Position numbers and translations under genes: made by a program. From assembly GCA_017410375.1 (NCBI GenBank), contig JAFQQW010000023.1, positions 1 to 62,538 of the forward strand: a stretch of 62,538 nt of DNA, in the 5' to 3' direction. Shown here one piece after another: positions 8,417-17,196 of this stretch. The notes under the pieces are model-generated. The model was given only the letters and a program-made list of their open reading frames with translations, did not search any database and was not told where the DNA came from. The stretch is from Clostridia bacterium. GTDB lineage: Bacteria; Bacillota; Clostridia; RGIG6154. Each line of letters begins with the position of its first letter. Within the stretch, counting starts at the first letter, position 1.

Positions 8417-8685
8417 TAAAAACACCACCAAGAATTTGGGGGTGTTATTTTATGTTGAAATGAAAAGGACTTGAACCTTAAGAAGGCGCGAACCGTGAAA
8501 TAAAACAGTCCGGCGGACTGTTTTATAGGTGAGCGGCGCGCAGACGGGTACCGCGAGCAGTGCGGAGCGGTCGTCAAGCGGTGCGGATTGCGAAGCAAGA
8601 CGTGTCCTGTCGCCTCGACCATAAAATAACACCCCCAAGAATTTGGGGGTGTTATTTTATGTTGAAATGAAAAGGACTTGAACCT
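8399..8685 (+). repeat. Duplicated tRNA-Pro 3' end plus terminator
   Basis: About 80 bp covering the last 18 nt of the tRNA, its terminator hairpin and trailing sequence (8399-8478) recur at 8604-8685. In the second copy the hairpin is perfect (16-bp arms 8623-8638 and 8643-8658); in the first the arms carry a mismatch (8421-8431 and 8436-8446). Both copies end with GGACTTGAACCT (8467-8478, 8674-8685), the reverse complement of the tRNA T-arm at 8391-8402. Between the copies lies a block with the AAAACAGTCC hairpin (8502-8524). The first hairpin probably terminates the tRNA transcript. Confidence 0.8.
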
Positions 8686-9111
8686 GCTTGCGAACAAGAC
8701 CTAATCATACGCCACTTGTATACAAGCGGCTTTATTTTCGGTCTGTTCGCGCGCTAATCGCCAAAAGTTTCGGAGAATACTTTTGGCGAACCAGCCGAAA
8801 AGTATTGTTTGCAAACTTTTCGGCTAAAAGGAGGTGCAGAACGGAAAGAGAGCAAAACGCTGTAAGCGGATTGCGATAAAAAAGTTCTTGCACCGACGCT
8901 GTCCTGTCGCCACTCGCAGACGCGCCCTTTTCTACTCGCCGTGCAACTAAGGTTGTACGGCATCGCTTTGCAGGCGGTCTGCTCGTTTATCGCAGAAAGT
9001 TTGCTTTGCAATACTTTCCGCGAGGGCTCACTGCGTTCGTATCCCGATTCTGATATGCACCCCAAAAGTGTCTAACTTTTGGGGTGCATATCAATGTGAT
9101 GGGTGGTTTTT
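8686..9111. other. Gene-free region with several hairpins
   Basis: No gene is supported. Consecutive inverted repeats are present: 8759-8768 with 8779-8788 (CGCCAAAAGT arms), 8793-8803 with 8815-8825 (AGCCGAAAAGT arms), and a perfect 19-bp repeat at 9051-9069 with 9075-9093 (loop GTCTA). The last lies 19 bp beyond the fucosidase stop codon but lacks a T-run on that strand, so it is not a classical terminator. GTCCTGTCGCC of the tRNA 3' end appears once more at 8901-8911. Confidence 0.6.
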
Positions 9112-10887
9112 TTATTTAATTTTATCAAATTCCACATTTTCAATGCGCATATCGTCACCGGGTTCCGGTTTTGAAAGCAAAATTCTGTATTTTCCCGGTT
9201 TGTCAATCTTAAATACGCCTGCATCGCGGACAATTCTTGTATTGACATCGGTGGTTTTGCTTAAATAAAACCGTCTCTTTTCTTCTTTCATATTTACCGA
9301 CTGACTTGTACCGTCAACCGTTAAAGTATAGTCACAGTACTCCTCTTTCTGCTCCACCTGGTTAAATGTATAGGCGTGTGTAAGTGATGCCTCGTATTCA
9401 CCCGCTTCGGTAAAATATGCATCCCAGCACATAACCTCGTTGCTGTCCAGCCAGAACGAAGCCTGACAGTCTTTGCCCACACACAGGCCGTGTTTTCCGT
9501 AATCGTCGATAAAGGGTCCCTTCTCATAAAAAAGCTTTGTGCTTTCACCGTTCTCATTGCCCTTTTCCACTTTGCTTGCCCATAAAACCCCAAGGAAAAG
9601 CTTACCTCCGTGTTGCACAATTTCTTTGGAAATATCGGGTTGGTTTTTGAATTCAATTTTATATACCGGCATCATCAATTCGGTCTCTGTCTGCGTTATG
9701 GTAAGCACACCGTCAACAAAGCTGTACCGAACCTCTTCCTCCAAACCTATAACAGATACCTTTTCAACCTCGTTACCTGCACCTATATTTATTTTAATTT
9801 CTTTTTGTGATTTGTCTCTTATATAAAGATACATATTTTTATCTTTATACCCAATTTGTCCCCAGGAAAATATATTCGGGAAAGGATTGCCTTTTATTCC
9901 GCCATATACCGCTTCGCTGTTTCTTGCGGTCCACTCTCCCATTTTTTTCAATATGTCTTCGGTTTCCCGCGTAAGACTTCCGTCGCCTTTAGGCCCTACA
10001 TTCAGAAGAAGCGAAGCGTTACTGCCTAACGTTCTGCAAAGAATTCCGCAAACGTCGTCCGGTGTTTTCCAATTGTTATCCTGTGCCTTATATCCCCAGG
10101 TGTCATTAAGGGTAATCAGACATTCCATATTCACACCAACCGGCGCTACGGGAAGCGCGTTGTCCCCGAGGGATTCATAATCATTACAGTTGTGTGCAAT
10201 TCTTGAGTTAATCTGACAATCGGGCTGCAGGCTTTTTACCAACGCACGCAATTCCTGCGACTGTTCCTTTAAAATATCGTGCGGATAGTCAAACCATATT
10301 ATCTTCAAATCCCCATAATTCGTAAGAAGCTCTTTCACCTGCGGAAAACATTTTTCGTAAAGATACTTTTCAAGCTTGATATTATCATCCGGATAATCCC
10401 AGTAATTTCTGTTTTTTTGCGGTATTTTGGTTGAAGATTCCATATTTCCACCCGCATCCTTTTCATACCAATCAAGAGTATGCGAATAATAAAAGCCAAG
10501 TCCCATGCCTTGTTTTTTGCATTCATCCGAAAGTTCTTTACAAATATCTCTGCCAAAGAATCCGTAAGTAGAATAATCGGTATACTCGCTTTTGAACAAG
10601 CAAAACCCGTCGTGATGCTTACTGGTTAAAACGATGTATTTAATGCCGGCCTTTTTCGCACTTGCAACAAGATTCTTTGCAAAATCCGGAGCAGGACAAA
10701 AATACTTTCTTCCAAAGGCTTCATACTCTGCAATGGGAATTTCAAGTCTCTGCTGAATCCATTCGCCGAGCCATTCACATTTTCTGCCGTTGTAAGAGCC
10801 TGCCATTGCACTGTAAATTCCGAAATGCACAAACATCCCGAATCTGTCATCCAGTATTTTCTGAAAAGCCAAATTGTTCTCTTTCAT
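9112..10887 (-). CDS. Alpha-L-fucosidase, GH29, cytoplasmic
   Basis: 591 residues without a signal peptide, so predicted intracellular. The N-terminal ~340 residues form the GH29 barrel: RFGMFVHFGIYS, KYIVLTSKHHDGFCLF, the nucleophile-bearing IIWFDYPHD (Asp near residue 200) and SNASLLLNVGPKGDGSL. A beta domain follows (~340-410), then a C-terminal beta-sandwich resembling a carbohydrate-binding module (AYFTEAGEYEASLTHAYTF, KPGKYRILL). Expected to remove fucose from imported oligosaccharides. An AAGGGGG ribosome site precedes the ATG. The adjacent divergent AraC gene is its likely regulator. GH29 subfamily and linkage cannot be decided by eye. Confidence 0.93.
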   Translation of the reverse strand: MKENNLAFQKILDDRFGMFVHFGIYSAMAGSYNGRKCEWLGEWIQQRLEIPIAEYEAFGRKYFCPAPDFAKNLVASAKKAGIKYIVLTSKHHDGFCLFKSEYTDYSTYGFFGRDICKELSDECKKQGMGLGFYYSHTLDWYEKDAGGNMESSTKIPQKNRNYWDYPDDNIKLEKYLYEKCFPQVKELLTNYGDLKIIWFDYPHDILKEQSQELRALVKSLQPDCQINSRIAHNCNDYESLGDNALPVAPVGVNMECLITLNDTWGYKAQDNNWKTPDDVCGILCRTLGSNASLLLNVGPKGDGSLTRETEDILKKMGEWTARNSEAVYGGIKGNPFPNIFSWGQIGYKDKNMYLYIRDKSQKEIKINIGAGNEVEKVSVIGLEEEVRYSFVDGVLTITQTETELMMPVYKIEFKNQPDISKEIVQHGGKLFLGVLWASKVEKGNENGESTKLFYEKGPFIDDYGKHGLCVGKDCQASFWLDSNEVMCWDAYFTEAGEYEASLTHAYTFNQVEQKEEYCDYTLTVDGTSQSVNMKEEKRRFYLSKTTDVNTRIVRDAGVFKIDKPGKYRILLSKPEPGDDMRIENVEFDKIK

Positions 10888-11030
10888 AAAAATCCCCCTT
10901 TAAAATCGACATAATTTCTTGCACCTTCAAGCATATTATGATATAATCAGTATAGTATAATCAACAAAATTTGTAAATATATTAAATTGTAAAAATGATT
11001 GTTCAAAATCGACTTAAGGAAGTGATTGAT

Positions 11031-11756
11031 ATGATAAATTCCGTCTCTCTTTTTACTTGCGGAGTGTGTATTGCACCTGAAAATTGGTTCACCAAAAATA
11101 TTCCGACACCCTACAGACTCTATTACATTCGCGGTGGCTCTGCATATTTTAGTTTTGGTGCCGAGGAATTTAAACTCCGCAAAAACCACTTTTATCTTTT
11201 CCCCTCTTCTCTTCCTTTTGTCATAAGACAAGACCCGCACGACAGACTTGACCACCTTTTTTACAACTTTTTGCTCTCCCCTTCGGTTATGTCGGCAAAT
11301 CCCATATCCGCCGATATCCACACACACCCGTTATTTGAAAAATTTCTTGAAATAATGGAAATAACTGCATGGAATTATGCACAGAACAAGACAACCGAAA
11401 ACAAGGACATTGCGGCCAAAGTTTTAGAGGCATTTTTAACTCTTTTCTTTTCTGTAAATCCGATTTCAAAGTCGGAAAACAATGACATTTTAGCAAGCAT
11501 TACATATATGGAAACCAACTATATGCACGACATAACCATTAAAGAAATTGCATCCGGTTTATTTTTAAGCGAAGATTATTTTATAAGAAAGTTCAAAGCT
11601 TCAATAGGAATGACGCCTTACGCCTATTTATCCAAGCTTCGCCTCAGCATTGCCAATGAACTAATTGCAAGCGGTGTGTCGCTTACAGATGCCGCAAAAG
11701 CCACGGGCTTTAAGTATGTTTCCTCCCTAAGCCACGCACTGAAGAAAAAATCATAA
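11031..11756 (+). CDS. AraC-family transcriptional regulator next to the fucosidase
   Basis: 241 residues: an N-terminal cupin-like sensor (YRLYYIRGGSAYFSFGAEEFKLRKNHFYLFP) and a C-terminal double helix-turn-helix (DITIKEIASGLFLSEDYFIRKFKASIGMTPYAYLSKLRL ... SLTDAAKATGFKYVSSLSHALKK). ATG 11031 is chosen because AAGGAAG lies about 9 nt upstream; the in-frame ATG at 10995 has none. The C-terminus stops soon after the second helix-turn-helix, slightly shorter than many relatives. It diverges from the GH29 gene, with several AT-rich -10-like elements in between, so it probably senses a fucosylated sugar and activates that gene. Confidence 0.9.
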   Translation: MINSVSLFTCGVCIAPENWFTKNIPTPYRLYYIRGGSAYFSFGAEEFKLRKNHFYLFPSSLPFVIRQDPHDRLDHLFYNFLLSPSVMSANPISADIHTHPLFEKFLEIMEITAWNYAQNKTTENKDIAAKVLEAFLTLFFSVNPISKSENNDILASITYMETNYMHDITIKEIASGLFLSEDYFIRKFKASIGMTPYAYLSKLRLSIANELIASGVSLTDAAKATGFKYVSSLSHALKKKS

Positions 11757-11767
11757 TCAACATACAA

Positions 11768-11797
11768 AAAACGAACCTCTGAAAAGAGGTTCGTTTC
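11768..11797 (+). terminator. Rho-independent terminator after the AraC gene
   Basis: ACGAACCTCT (11771-11780), loop GAAA and AGAGGTTCGT (11785-11794), preceded by A-run and followed by TT, 12 bp after the AraC stop codon. Confidence 0.8.
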
Positions 11798-11872
11798 AGT
11801 TTGTTACTAGGAGACTAAATATATTTGAAGCCTCAAAACTATTACTCAAAACTTAAGTAGTTTTAGGGCAAA

Positions 11873-12016
11873 TTATGCTTTCTGAATGTTCGTAGCCTGA
11901 GGACCTTTCGCACCTTCGGCTACTTCAAAAGTAACTTCTGCTCCTTCTTCAAGAGTCTTGTAGCCATCCATCTGGATTGCTGAAAAGTGAGCAAATACAT
12001 CTGTACCGTCTTCACT
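11873..12016 (-). pseudogene. Truncated cold-shock domain gene (5' part lost)
   Basis: Reading leftwards, 46 codons match the C-terminal two-thirds of a CspA-type protein: [40 protein letters not shown] then TAA. The expected N-terminal third with the RNP1 motif (KWFN--KGFGFI) and a ribosome site is missing; upstream of about 12016 the frame continues into unrelated sequence ([17 protein letters not shown]). The homology stops beside CTGCTTGCGAACAAGAC at 12023-12039, a 17-nt string also found at 8684-8700 in the repeat region. This suggests a rearrangement removed the start. A cold-shock protein of 66 or so residues would be normal; this remnant probably makes no functional protein. Confidence 0.75.
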
Positions 12017-12051
12017 TTCGGTCTGCTTGCGAACAAGACTGTATCTTCCTC

Positions 12052-12079
12052 TTGACTTTTTTCTGTAAACTGTTATAAT
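12052..12079 (+). promoter_or_regulatory. Promoter of the membrane coiled-coil gene
   Basis: TTGACT at 12052-12057 and TATAAT at 12074-12079 with a 16-nt spacer. It sits next to the break point of the truncated cold-shock gene. Confidence 0.75.
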
Positions 12080-12110
12080 ATTTGTAGAAATATGTCGAGA
12101 GGTGGATACG

Positions 12111-12911
12111 ATGGGTTTTAAATCCGAAAAAATCAGCATCAAAGAGATTGTACAGCGCGAGCTGGGCGAAATTGATGCCTATTTGTTTGAAGACGGTGAG
12201 ATTGTAAAGTATGAAATTGCGTTAGAAAGCGTTCCCGAAAAGATGAGGGACTACGCCAGAGATATGCAGGCAATCTACGGCTGGGAAAATGAGGATGACA
12301 AGGTCGAGTTCTTAACAAAGGAGCAGTTTGTAAAGAATTTTTATGCGGAATATTGTGCGACGCATCATGAAAGTGTTAAAACGCAATCATTGGAAAGTGA
12401 AATGTTCGCCTATCAGGCACGCAAAAGAAAGCAACGCATGCTGACACCGCTGATTCTTCTAATCGTGGTATTGGTTGTAGCTGTGGTGGGATTTGCTTTG
12501 GCATCCTTTGGCGATATGCTTTCAGAAAAGAACGGCTCAAAAGCATCTGTTGCGCAAATGGAGCATGAAGTAAAGCAAACAAAAGAAGAACTGAACGAAG
12601 TAACAGAAGAAAGAGATGCCTTGCAGGCACAGCTTGATGCCACCGAAACCGAAATGGAATTGCTTCAGGAGGATGTGGATTCGCTGAAAACCGAAAACGA
12701 AGAGCTTCTGGAGGAAGCAGAACAGTGGCGTGAAAACAAAGACAGAGTTTCCTGGTACAATGCAAATGCGGTTGTGGTGTATAGCGACGGCGCGGACTTA
12801 TATCACCTCTACGGTTGCAGTCGACATCAGGATGTGGCTTACAGAATATATGATACGGCAACGGCAAAAGCAAGCGGATATCTCGCCTGCCCCCATTGCT
12901 TAGGAAATTAA
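12111..12911 (+). CDS. Membrane protein with coiled coil and C-terminal Cys-rich metal-binding-like domain
   Basis: 266 residues; ATG 12111 follows GAGAGGTGG by 5 nt. Residues 1-~95 are a charged, mostly helical cytoplasmic part. A transmembrane helix ([23 protein letters not shown]) lies near 110-132, followed by a long coiled coil (~148-210, [23 protein letters not shown]). The C-terminal ~45 residues hold YHLYGC, then 23 residues, then CPHC, a pattern like the small Ada-type zinc-binding domain that ends some nuclease-like and sensor proteins. The same module ends the ImmA-type protease at 61602-62375. Family and function are unknown; an envelope sensor or scaffold is possible. It ends just before a terminator containing parS. 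Confidence 0.75.
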   Translation: MGFKSEKISIKEIVQRELGEIDAYLFEDGEIVKYEIALESVPEKMRDYARDMQAIYGWENEDDKVEFLTKEQFVKNFYAEYCATHHESVKTQSLESEMFAYQARKRKQRMLTPLILLIVVLVVAVVGFALASFGDMLSEKNGSKASVAQMEHEVKQTKEELNEVTEERDALQAQLDATETEMELLQEDVDSLKTENEELLEEAEQWRENKDRVSWYNANAVVVYSDGADLYHLYGCSRHQDVAYRIYDTATAKASGYLACPHCLGN

Positions 12912-12946
12912 AAAAAGGAATGTTCCACGTGGAACATTCCCTTTTT
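12911..12946 (+). terminator. parS: Terminator hairpin containing a perfect parS site
   Basis: A 24-bp loopless palindrome (12917-12940) flanked by A6 and CTTTTT lies between the convergent coiled-coil and GH16 genes and has the form of a bidirectional rho-independent terminator. Its central 16 bp, TGTTCCACGTGGAACA at 12921-12936, are identical to the parS site at 7384-7399. One sequence therefore appears to serve as both ParB loading site and transcript end. Confidence 0.88.
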
Positions 12947-12956
12947 GTTGCTTAAA

Positions 12957-15900
12957 TTATTCTGCAGGAACTTCTGCGTTTTCGGCTTGCTGTGCCTCAT
13001 ACCGTTCTTTGGTCTGATACAGACGAACGTACTGGATATCCATGCTGGTGCCGTCTGCCTCGTCGCTGATTTGTCCTGCCCAGTTCATAACCGCTGTGGA
13101 GAACCAGGGGGTTACACCGGTGGTGGCGTTGGTGTTGGGCTTACGGGAAACCTCGGTGCCATCGAAATAGAAAATCAGCTCGGAATCTGTCCATTCTACC
13201 GCATAGGTGTGGAAGTCAGCCGACAGGTCATAAGGCGCAGTATATGCGTAAGACAAGGAAGCTTTGTTACCATTTAAGTCTACCGCTGTGTGGAGGGTAG
13301 AATTCATCTTGTTGGGATAATGACCTTCGTTGATGTCGATTTCAAAACCGTGAGGCGGTGTAGAAGAGCTTTCCTTTGTGCGATTCCACCAGGCGTTGTT
13401 GATGCCTTGCGCCGCACAGTAACGATAACGCGCTTCCCAATAGCCGTATGCCTGGGTAAACACGTCACGCTTAACCCAAACGCTGGCGGTGGTCCAATGC
13501 TTACCGCCACGTTCTTGCTTCAAAGTCATCAAACGAAGCATACCGTTTTCTACAACGGCATTTTCGCGCCATCTGGAGGATTGCAGCGATGCTCTACCTG
13601 CAGAGTGTTCGCTGTCCCATACGTCCCAATTCAAGCTGTCGCCATTAAATTCATCATTAAAGGTCATAACCCATTCCTGCCCTGCCGGGGGTCCTGACCA
13701 GACACAGGTTTCCATATATCGCTTCAAAAGTGCCGCCGCCTCTGCACGGGTTGCAGTATTTTTCGGAGAAAGGGTTGTGTCGCTTGTGCCGTTGATTACG
13801 CCCATATGTACCAAAACATTAAAGCTTTCGGCGGCAAAAGGATTGATGTCTGTTTTATCTGCATATTTTTCAAAGTTGTTGGGCACAGAATCCAACCAGG
13901 GGAAGGATTTGCCACTCTTTTGAACTGCGTTATAAATAAGAAGTGTCAATTCTTCACGGGTAATGGGTTGATCGGGCAAGAAACCGTTTTCGGTGGGGAA
14001 ATTATCCAAAAGTCCGTAGCTTTTCGCACTTGCAATGGTTTTGTAGTACCATGCATCGGGCGTTACATCGGGATAAGACGGTGCGTCTGTTTCTTCGGGG
14101 CAAACGCTTCTTGCCAAGATTGCGGTTGCTTCTGCACGGGTAATGGTATCTTCGGGTGCGAAAGCGCTTTCTGCTTTACCGTTGATATATTTCTTGTCTG
14201 CCATATATTCAACATCATATTCTGCCCAATGTCCGTCCATATCGGCAAATTTGTTTAAATGACTCATCTGTGCTTTGCCGAGCATTAAAAGGTTAGGGGT
14301 AATATAAATGGTGTTCCAGATGCTATTGTCTACAGAACTTAAAATATCGAAACGAACAGCACTTGCACGCGTGTTGATGGCGGCAGTTGTTTCGGTTTCG
14401 CGAATCAGCTCCACATATTCATCACCTGTGCCGGCAAAATAGAAATCACCGAGGGTAATCCACTCGTCACCGCCACCTGCGGCTGTATCAATATAGAAGG
14501 TATCGACTTCCCCATTGTGATGTACATCGTAGCGTACATTTGTGTCATTGCCGCCTTTGTACCACAACTTGTAAACAGTAACACGAACATTGCCTACTGC
14601 GGTAATATCGGGGTCGTATTTACAGGTTGCCCCTTGCTTAGTGGTCCATAACGAACCGGGATAATTTTTGATAGGACCTGCCAAAGAACCGCTCCAACCC
14701 CACCATTTTTCACCGGCATCGTTGTATTCGGGATAGGAGAAACCGGGATAAGGTTCTACATCAATTACAACAGGTGCCTCTACTTCGAAAGTAGTGATTT
14801 CCTTGTCGGTTTTAATCAGTTTAACTGCGGAAAGACGGTGCATACCCGATTCGATAATCTGCCCTACATAGGCTTCGTTCACATCGTCAAAGTTAAATAC
14901 GCCGAGGGAAACCCAACCCGGTTCGCCTTCGGTTTGGCTGATGGTTTTAACGGGTTCTTTTTTGCCGTTGTGGTTTAGTTGTAAAGTTAATTTCTTGGAA
15001 GCGGAAGTGTGTACCGGGTTCCATAAAAATACTTCATAGTTACCTGCTTCGGGCACATCAATACCCATTTTGAAAGATGCACCGGGGGTAGAACTGTAAT
15101 AATGTCCCTTACCATCATAACCGGGCGAAGAAGAGGTTTTCGCCCATTTGCCTTTTGCTTCGGAAAGTGGAAAAATATAACCGCCGTCCTCAGAAGGAAT
15201 TGCAACCACTTCCCGGGACAAATACACAGTATCTTCGGTAATTTCAGGCTTTTCTTCCGGTTCTGCAGGTTTTTCTTCCTGAGCAGGGGCATCTGCAAAT
15301 TCAGTTACTTCTTTGTCGGTTTTAACGAGTCTTACCGCAGAAGCTCTGTAATTGCTCTTTTCAATAACAGCACCGAGATATGCCTCATTTACATCATCAA
15401 AATGAAACACGCCAACCGATTCCCAACCGGTTTCGCCTGTGGTGAGGTCTACGGGTTTAACATTTTCGGTTTTGCCGTTATGTGTCAGGCTCAATGCCAT
15501 AGCAGGAGAGGAATTGGAATGAACGGGTTTCCAGTAAAACACCTCATAATTGCCTGCTTCGGGTACATCAATGCCAATTTTAAAGGAAGCACCTTTAGAA
15601 TAGGTGTAGTAATGCTTGTCCCCGTCATAACCGGGTACGGTTTTAGAGGCATTCCACTTACCCTTTGCTTCGGAAAGCGGGAAGATAATGCCGTCACCGT
15701 CCGGGATTCCTTTCACTTCCTGTGACAGGTAAATCGTTTCGTTCGTGATTTCGGGTTCTTCGACCGTTTCTTCAGCCGGTGTTTCGGTTTCTTCAGGCAT
15801 TTCGATAACAATTTCGGTTACGGGTTTGGTGGTTTCTTCAAGCTTTACAGCATTTACACGCGCGGTAGGCTTTGTCACTTCACCGCTGACGTACGCCTCA

Positions 15901-16286
15901 CTTTTGCCGTCAAAATCAAATATACCAATAGAAGCCCAACCTGTTTCGCCGGTTTTCTGATTGATGTTGGCAATCTGCTCGGTTTTTCCGTTTCTGGTCA
16001 GATACAGAGGCATTTCGTTAGATGTGTTTTCATGCACCGATTTCCAGAAAAACAGCTCATAATTCCCTGCCTTCGGGATTTCCAGAGCAATTTTGAAGGT
16101 TGCGCCCTTTTCGGAGCTCCACTGATGCTTGCCGCCGTCATAGCCGGGTGCGGCAGAGGATGTGCCCCACTTTCCTGTGGTTTCAGACACCGGGAAAATC
16201 AGCTCTTCTTCTGCTGAAACAGCCATAACACTGCATATAGACAGCATAAGCGAAAAAATTAGGATCAAACAAATACTTTTCTTCAT
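12957..16286 (-). CDS. SLH-anchored surface glycosidase, GH16 with four golvesin-like modules
   Basis: 1109-residue exported multidomain enzyme. ATG 16286 follows AAGGAG and starts a signal peptide (KKSICLILIFSLMLSICSVMAVSA). Four modules of about 130 residues resemble the golvesin/Xly carbohydrate-binding-like domain (each with PGYDG, IPKAGNYELF, NGKTE and GWASIGIFDFD type motifs), at roughly 28-155, 200-330, 370-510 and 515-670, joined by Pro/Glu linkers. Three SLH repeats (~680-870, FADMDGHWAEYDVEYM) anchor it to the wall. A C-terminal GH16 domain (~870-1095) contains catalytic ExDxxE as FEIDINEGHYP near 980. Likely an endo-beta-glucanase such as a laminarinase or lichenase on the cell surface. 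The divergent AraC gene and direct repeats at 16345-16379 suggest substrate-controlled expression; TATAAT (16317-16312, minus strand) lacks a good -35 box. Confidence 0.9.
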   Translation of the reverse strand: MKKSICLILIFSLMLSICSVMAVSAEEELIFPVSETTGKWGTSSAAPGYDGGKHQWSSEKGATFKIALEIPKAGNYELFFWKSVHENTSNEMPLYLTRNGKTEQIANINQKTGETGWASIGIFDFDGKSEAYVSGEVTKPTARVNAVKLEETTKPVTEIVIEMPEETETPAEETVEEPEITNETIYLSQEVKGIPDGDGIIFPLSEAKGKWNASKTVPGYDGDKHYYTYSKGASFKIGIDVPEAGNYEVFYWKPVHSNSSPAMALSLTHNGKTENVKPVDLTTGETGWESVGVFHFDDVNEAYLGAVIEKSNYRASAVRLVKTDKEVTEFADAPAQEEKPAEPEEKPEITEDTVYLSREVVAIPSEDGGYIFPLSEAKGKWAKTSSSPGYDGKGHYYSSTPGASFKMGIDVPEAGNYEVFLWNPVHTSASKKLTLQLNHNGKKEPVKTISQTEGEPGWVSLGVFNFDDVNEAYVGQIIESGMHRLSAVKLIKTDKEITTFEVEAPVVIDVEPYPGFSYPEYNDAGEKWWGWSGSLAGPIKNYPGSLWTTKQGATCKYDPDITAVGNVRVTVYKLWYKGGNDTNVRYDVHHNGEVDTFYIDTAAGGGDEWITLGDFYFAGTGDEYVELIRETETTAAINTRASAVRFDILSSVDNSIWNTIYITPNLLMLGKAQMSHLNKFADMDGHWAEYDVEYMADKKYINGKAESAFAPEDTITRAEATAILARSVCPEETDAPSYPDVTPDAWYYKTIASAKSYGLLDNFPTENGFLPDQPITREELTLLIYNAVQKSGKSFPWLDSVPNNFEKYADKTDINPFAAESFNVLVHMGVINGTSDTTLSPKNTATRAEAAALLKRYMETCVWSGPPAGQEWVMTFNDEFNGDSLNWDVWDSEHSAGRASLQSSRWRENAVVENGMLRLMTLKQERGGKHWTTASVWVKRDVFTQAYGYWEARYRYCAAQGINNAWWNRTKESSSTPPHGFEIDINEGHYPNKMNSTLHTAVDLNGNKASLSYAYTAPYDLSADFHTYAVEWTDSELIFYFDGTEVSRKPNTNATTGVTPWFSTAVMNWAGQISDEADGTSMDIQYVRLYQTKERYEAQQAENAEVPAE

Positions 16287-16344
16287 GGTTCTTTCTCCTT
16301 TCTCTGCTTTTATTATAAAATACGGCGCAGAAAAAATATATACA

Positions 16345-16379
16345 AAAAATACGCAAAAGTTGTTGAAAAATACGCAAAA
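16345..16379. promoter_or_regulatory. Paired direct repeats, candidate AraC operator
   Basis: AAAAATACGCAAAA occurs twice, at 16345-16358 and 16366-16379, spaced 21 bp start to start, two helical turns. The pair lies between the divergent GH16 and AraC genes, upstream of a minus-strand -10 (16317-16312) with no good -35, and overlapping the -35 region of a plus-strand -10 (TATAAT 16386-16391). This is the geometry expected of AraC-family half-sites that activate one gene and repress the regulator's own promoter. Confidence 0.7.
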
Positions 16380-16413
16380 TAAATGTATAATAAAGGAGAA
16401 AGGGGGTACGACC

Positions 16414-17196
16414 ATGCAAACGAAGGTACATCACTTCACATCCTTGCGGCAAAAGCTTTACATTTCGGAACTCGGATATATGGGGTGGACAGGCAAGCAT
16501 AGGGTAAAGCCCTATATGCGGAATGTGTATATTTTGCATTTTGTCACCAAAGGCAAAATGCGATATTGCGGACAGGAAATTCAGGCAGGGCAGGGATTTT
16601 TAGTGGCAAAGCAAACGGTGCACAGTATGGATTTTGACGGGCAATCTCATGAGCTTTTCTGGTTTGCCTTTGACGGAGAAAGTGCAGAAATACTTTTGAA
16701 AGAAATCGGACTCTCCCCCACAACCCACGGTACGTTTAACATTAACAATTTGCCATATGTGGAAGCGCTGTTGCGAATGGCGCTCAAAGTGTGCGATAAA
16801 GATAAAAATGAAGAAGTTGCCCTATCGGCATTTTTAGGGTGTTTGCCTTTCCTGGCGGTACGCCACGGGGAAACTCCCGTGGAGCGCGGCTATTTTGAAG
16901 CAGCGGTCAGCCTGATGAAACGAAACCATTACCGTCATCTTTCCATGAATGATATCGCGAGAGAAATCAATGTTTCTGAAAAGCATCTCTGTAAGCTGTT
17001 TAAAGCCCGGTGCGGGCAATCTCCGAAGCAGTACCTCACCGGCATCCGTATGGAAGCAGCGAAGAAAATGCTTTTAGGGTCTAATCTTGCAGTCAAGGAG
17101 ATAGCAGAAATTGAAGGCTATTCCTCACAGGGCGCTTTTTCCCAGGCTTTTACCAATTATTTCGGCGTAAGACCTACGGCTATGAAGAAAAAATAA
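16414..17196 (+). CDS. AraC-family transcriptional regulator divergent to GH16
   Basis: 260 residues. ATG 16414 is preceded by AGGGGG about 7 nt upstream; the open frame extends further 5' but that part lies in the divergent gene. An N-terminal cupin-type sensor (YILHFVTKGKMRYCGQEIQAGQGFLV) is followed by a C-terminal double helix-turn-helix (HLSMNDIAREINVSEKHLCKLFKARCGQSPKQYL; LAVKEIAEIEGYSSQGAFSQAFTNYFGVRPTAMKKK). Position, orientation and the paired repeats in the shared control region make it the likely activator of the SLH-GH16 gene. Confidence 0.92.
   Translation: MQTKVHHFTSLRQKLYISELGYMGWTGKHRVKPYMRNVYILHFVTKGKMRYCGQEIQAGQGFLVAKQTVHSMDFDGQSHELFWFAFDGESAEILLKEIGLSPTTHGTFNINNLPYVEALLRMALKVCDKDKNEEVALSAFLGCLPFLAVRHGETPVERGYFEAAVSLMKRNHYRHLSMNDIAREINVSEKHLCKLFKARCGQSPKQYLTGIRMEAAKKMLLGSNLAVKEIAEIEGYSSQGAFSQAFTNYFGVRPTAMKKK

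Noticed and set aside
8395-8697. Open frame across the tRNA-Pro duplication on the minus strand
   Set aside because: It encodes the same peptide twice because the tRNA tail and terminator are duplicated; it reads through a tRNA and two hairpins.
9051-9093. Terminator of the fucosidase gene
   Set aside because: The 19-bp hairpin is perfect, but the minus strand has no U-run after it; termination there is possible but unsupported.
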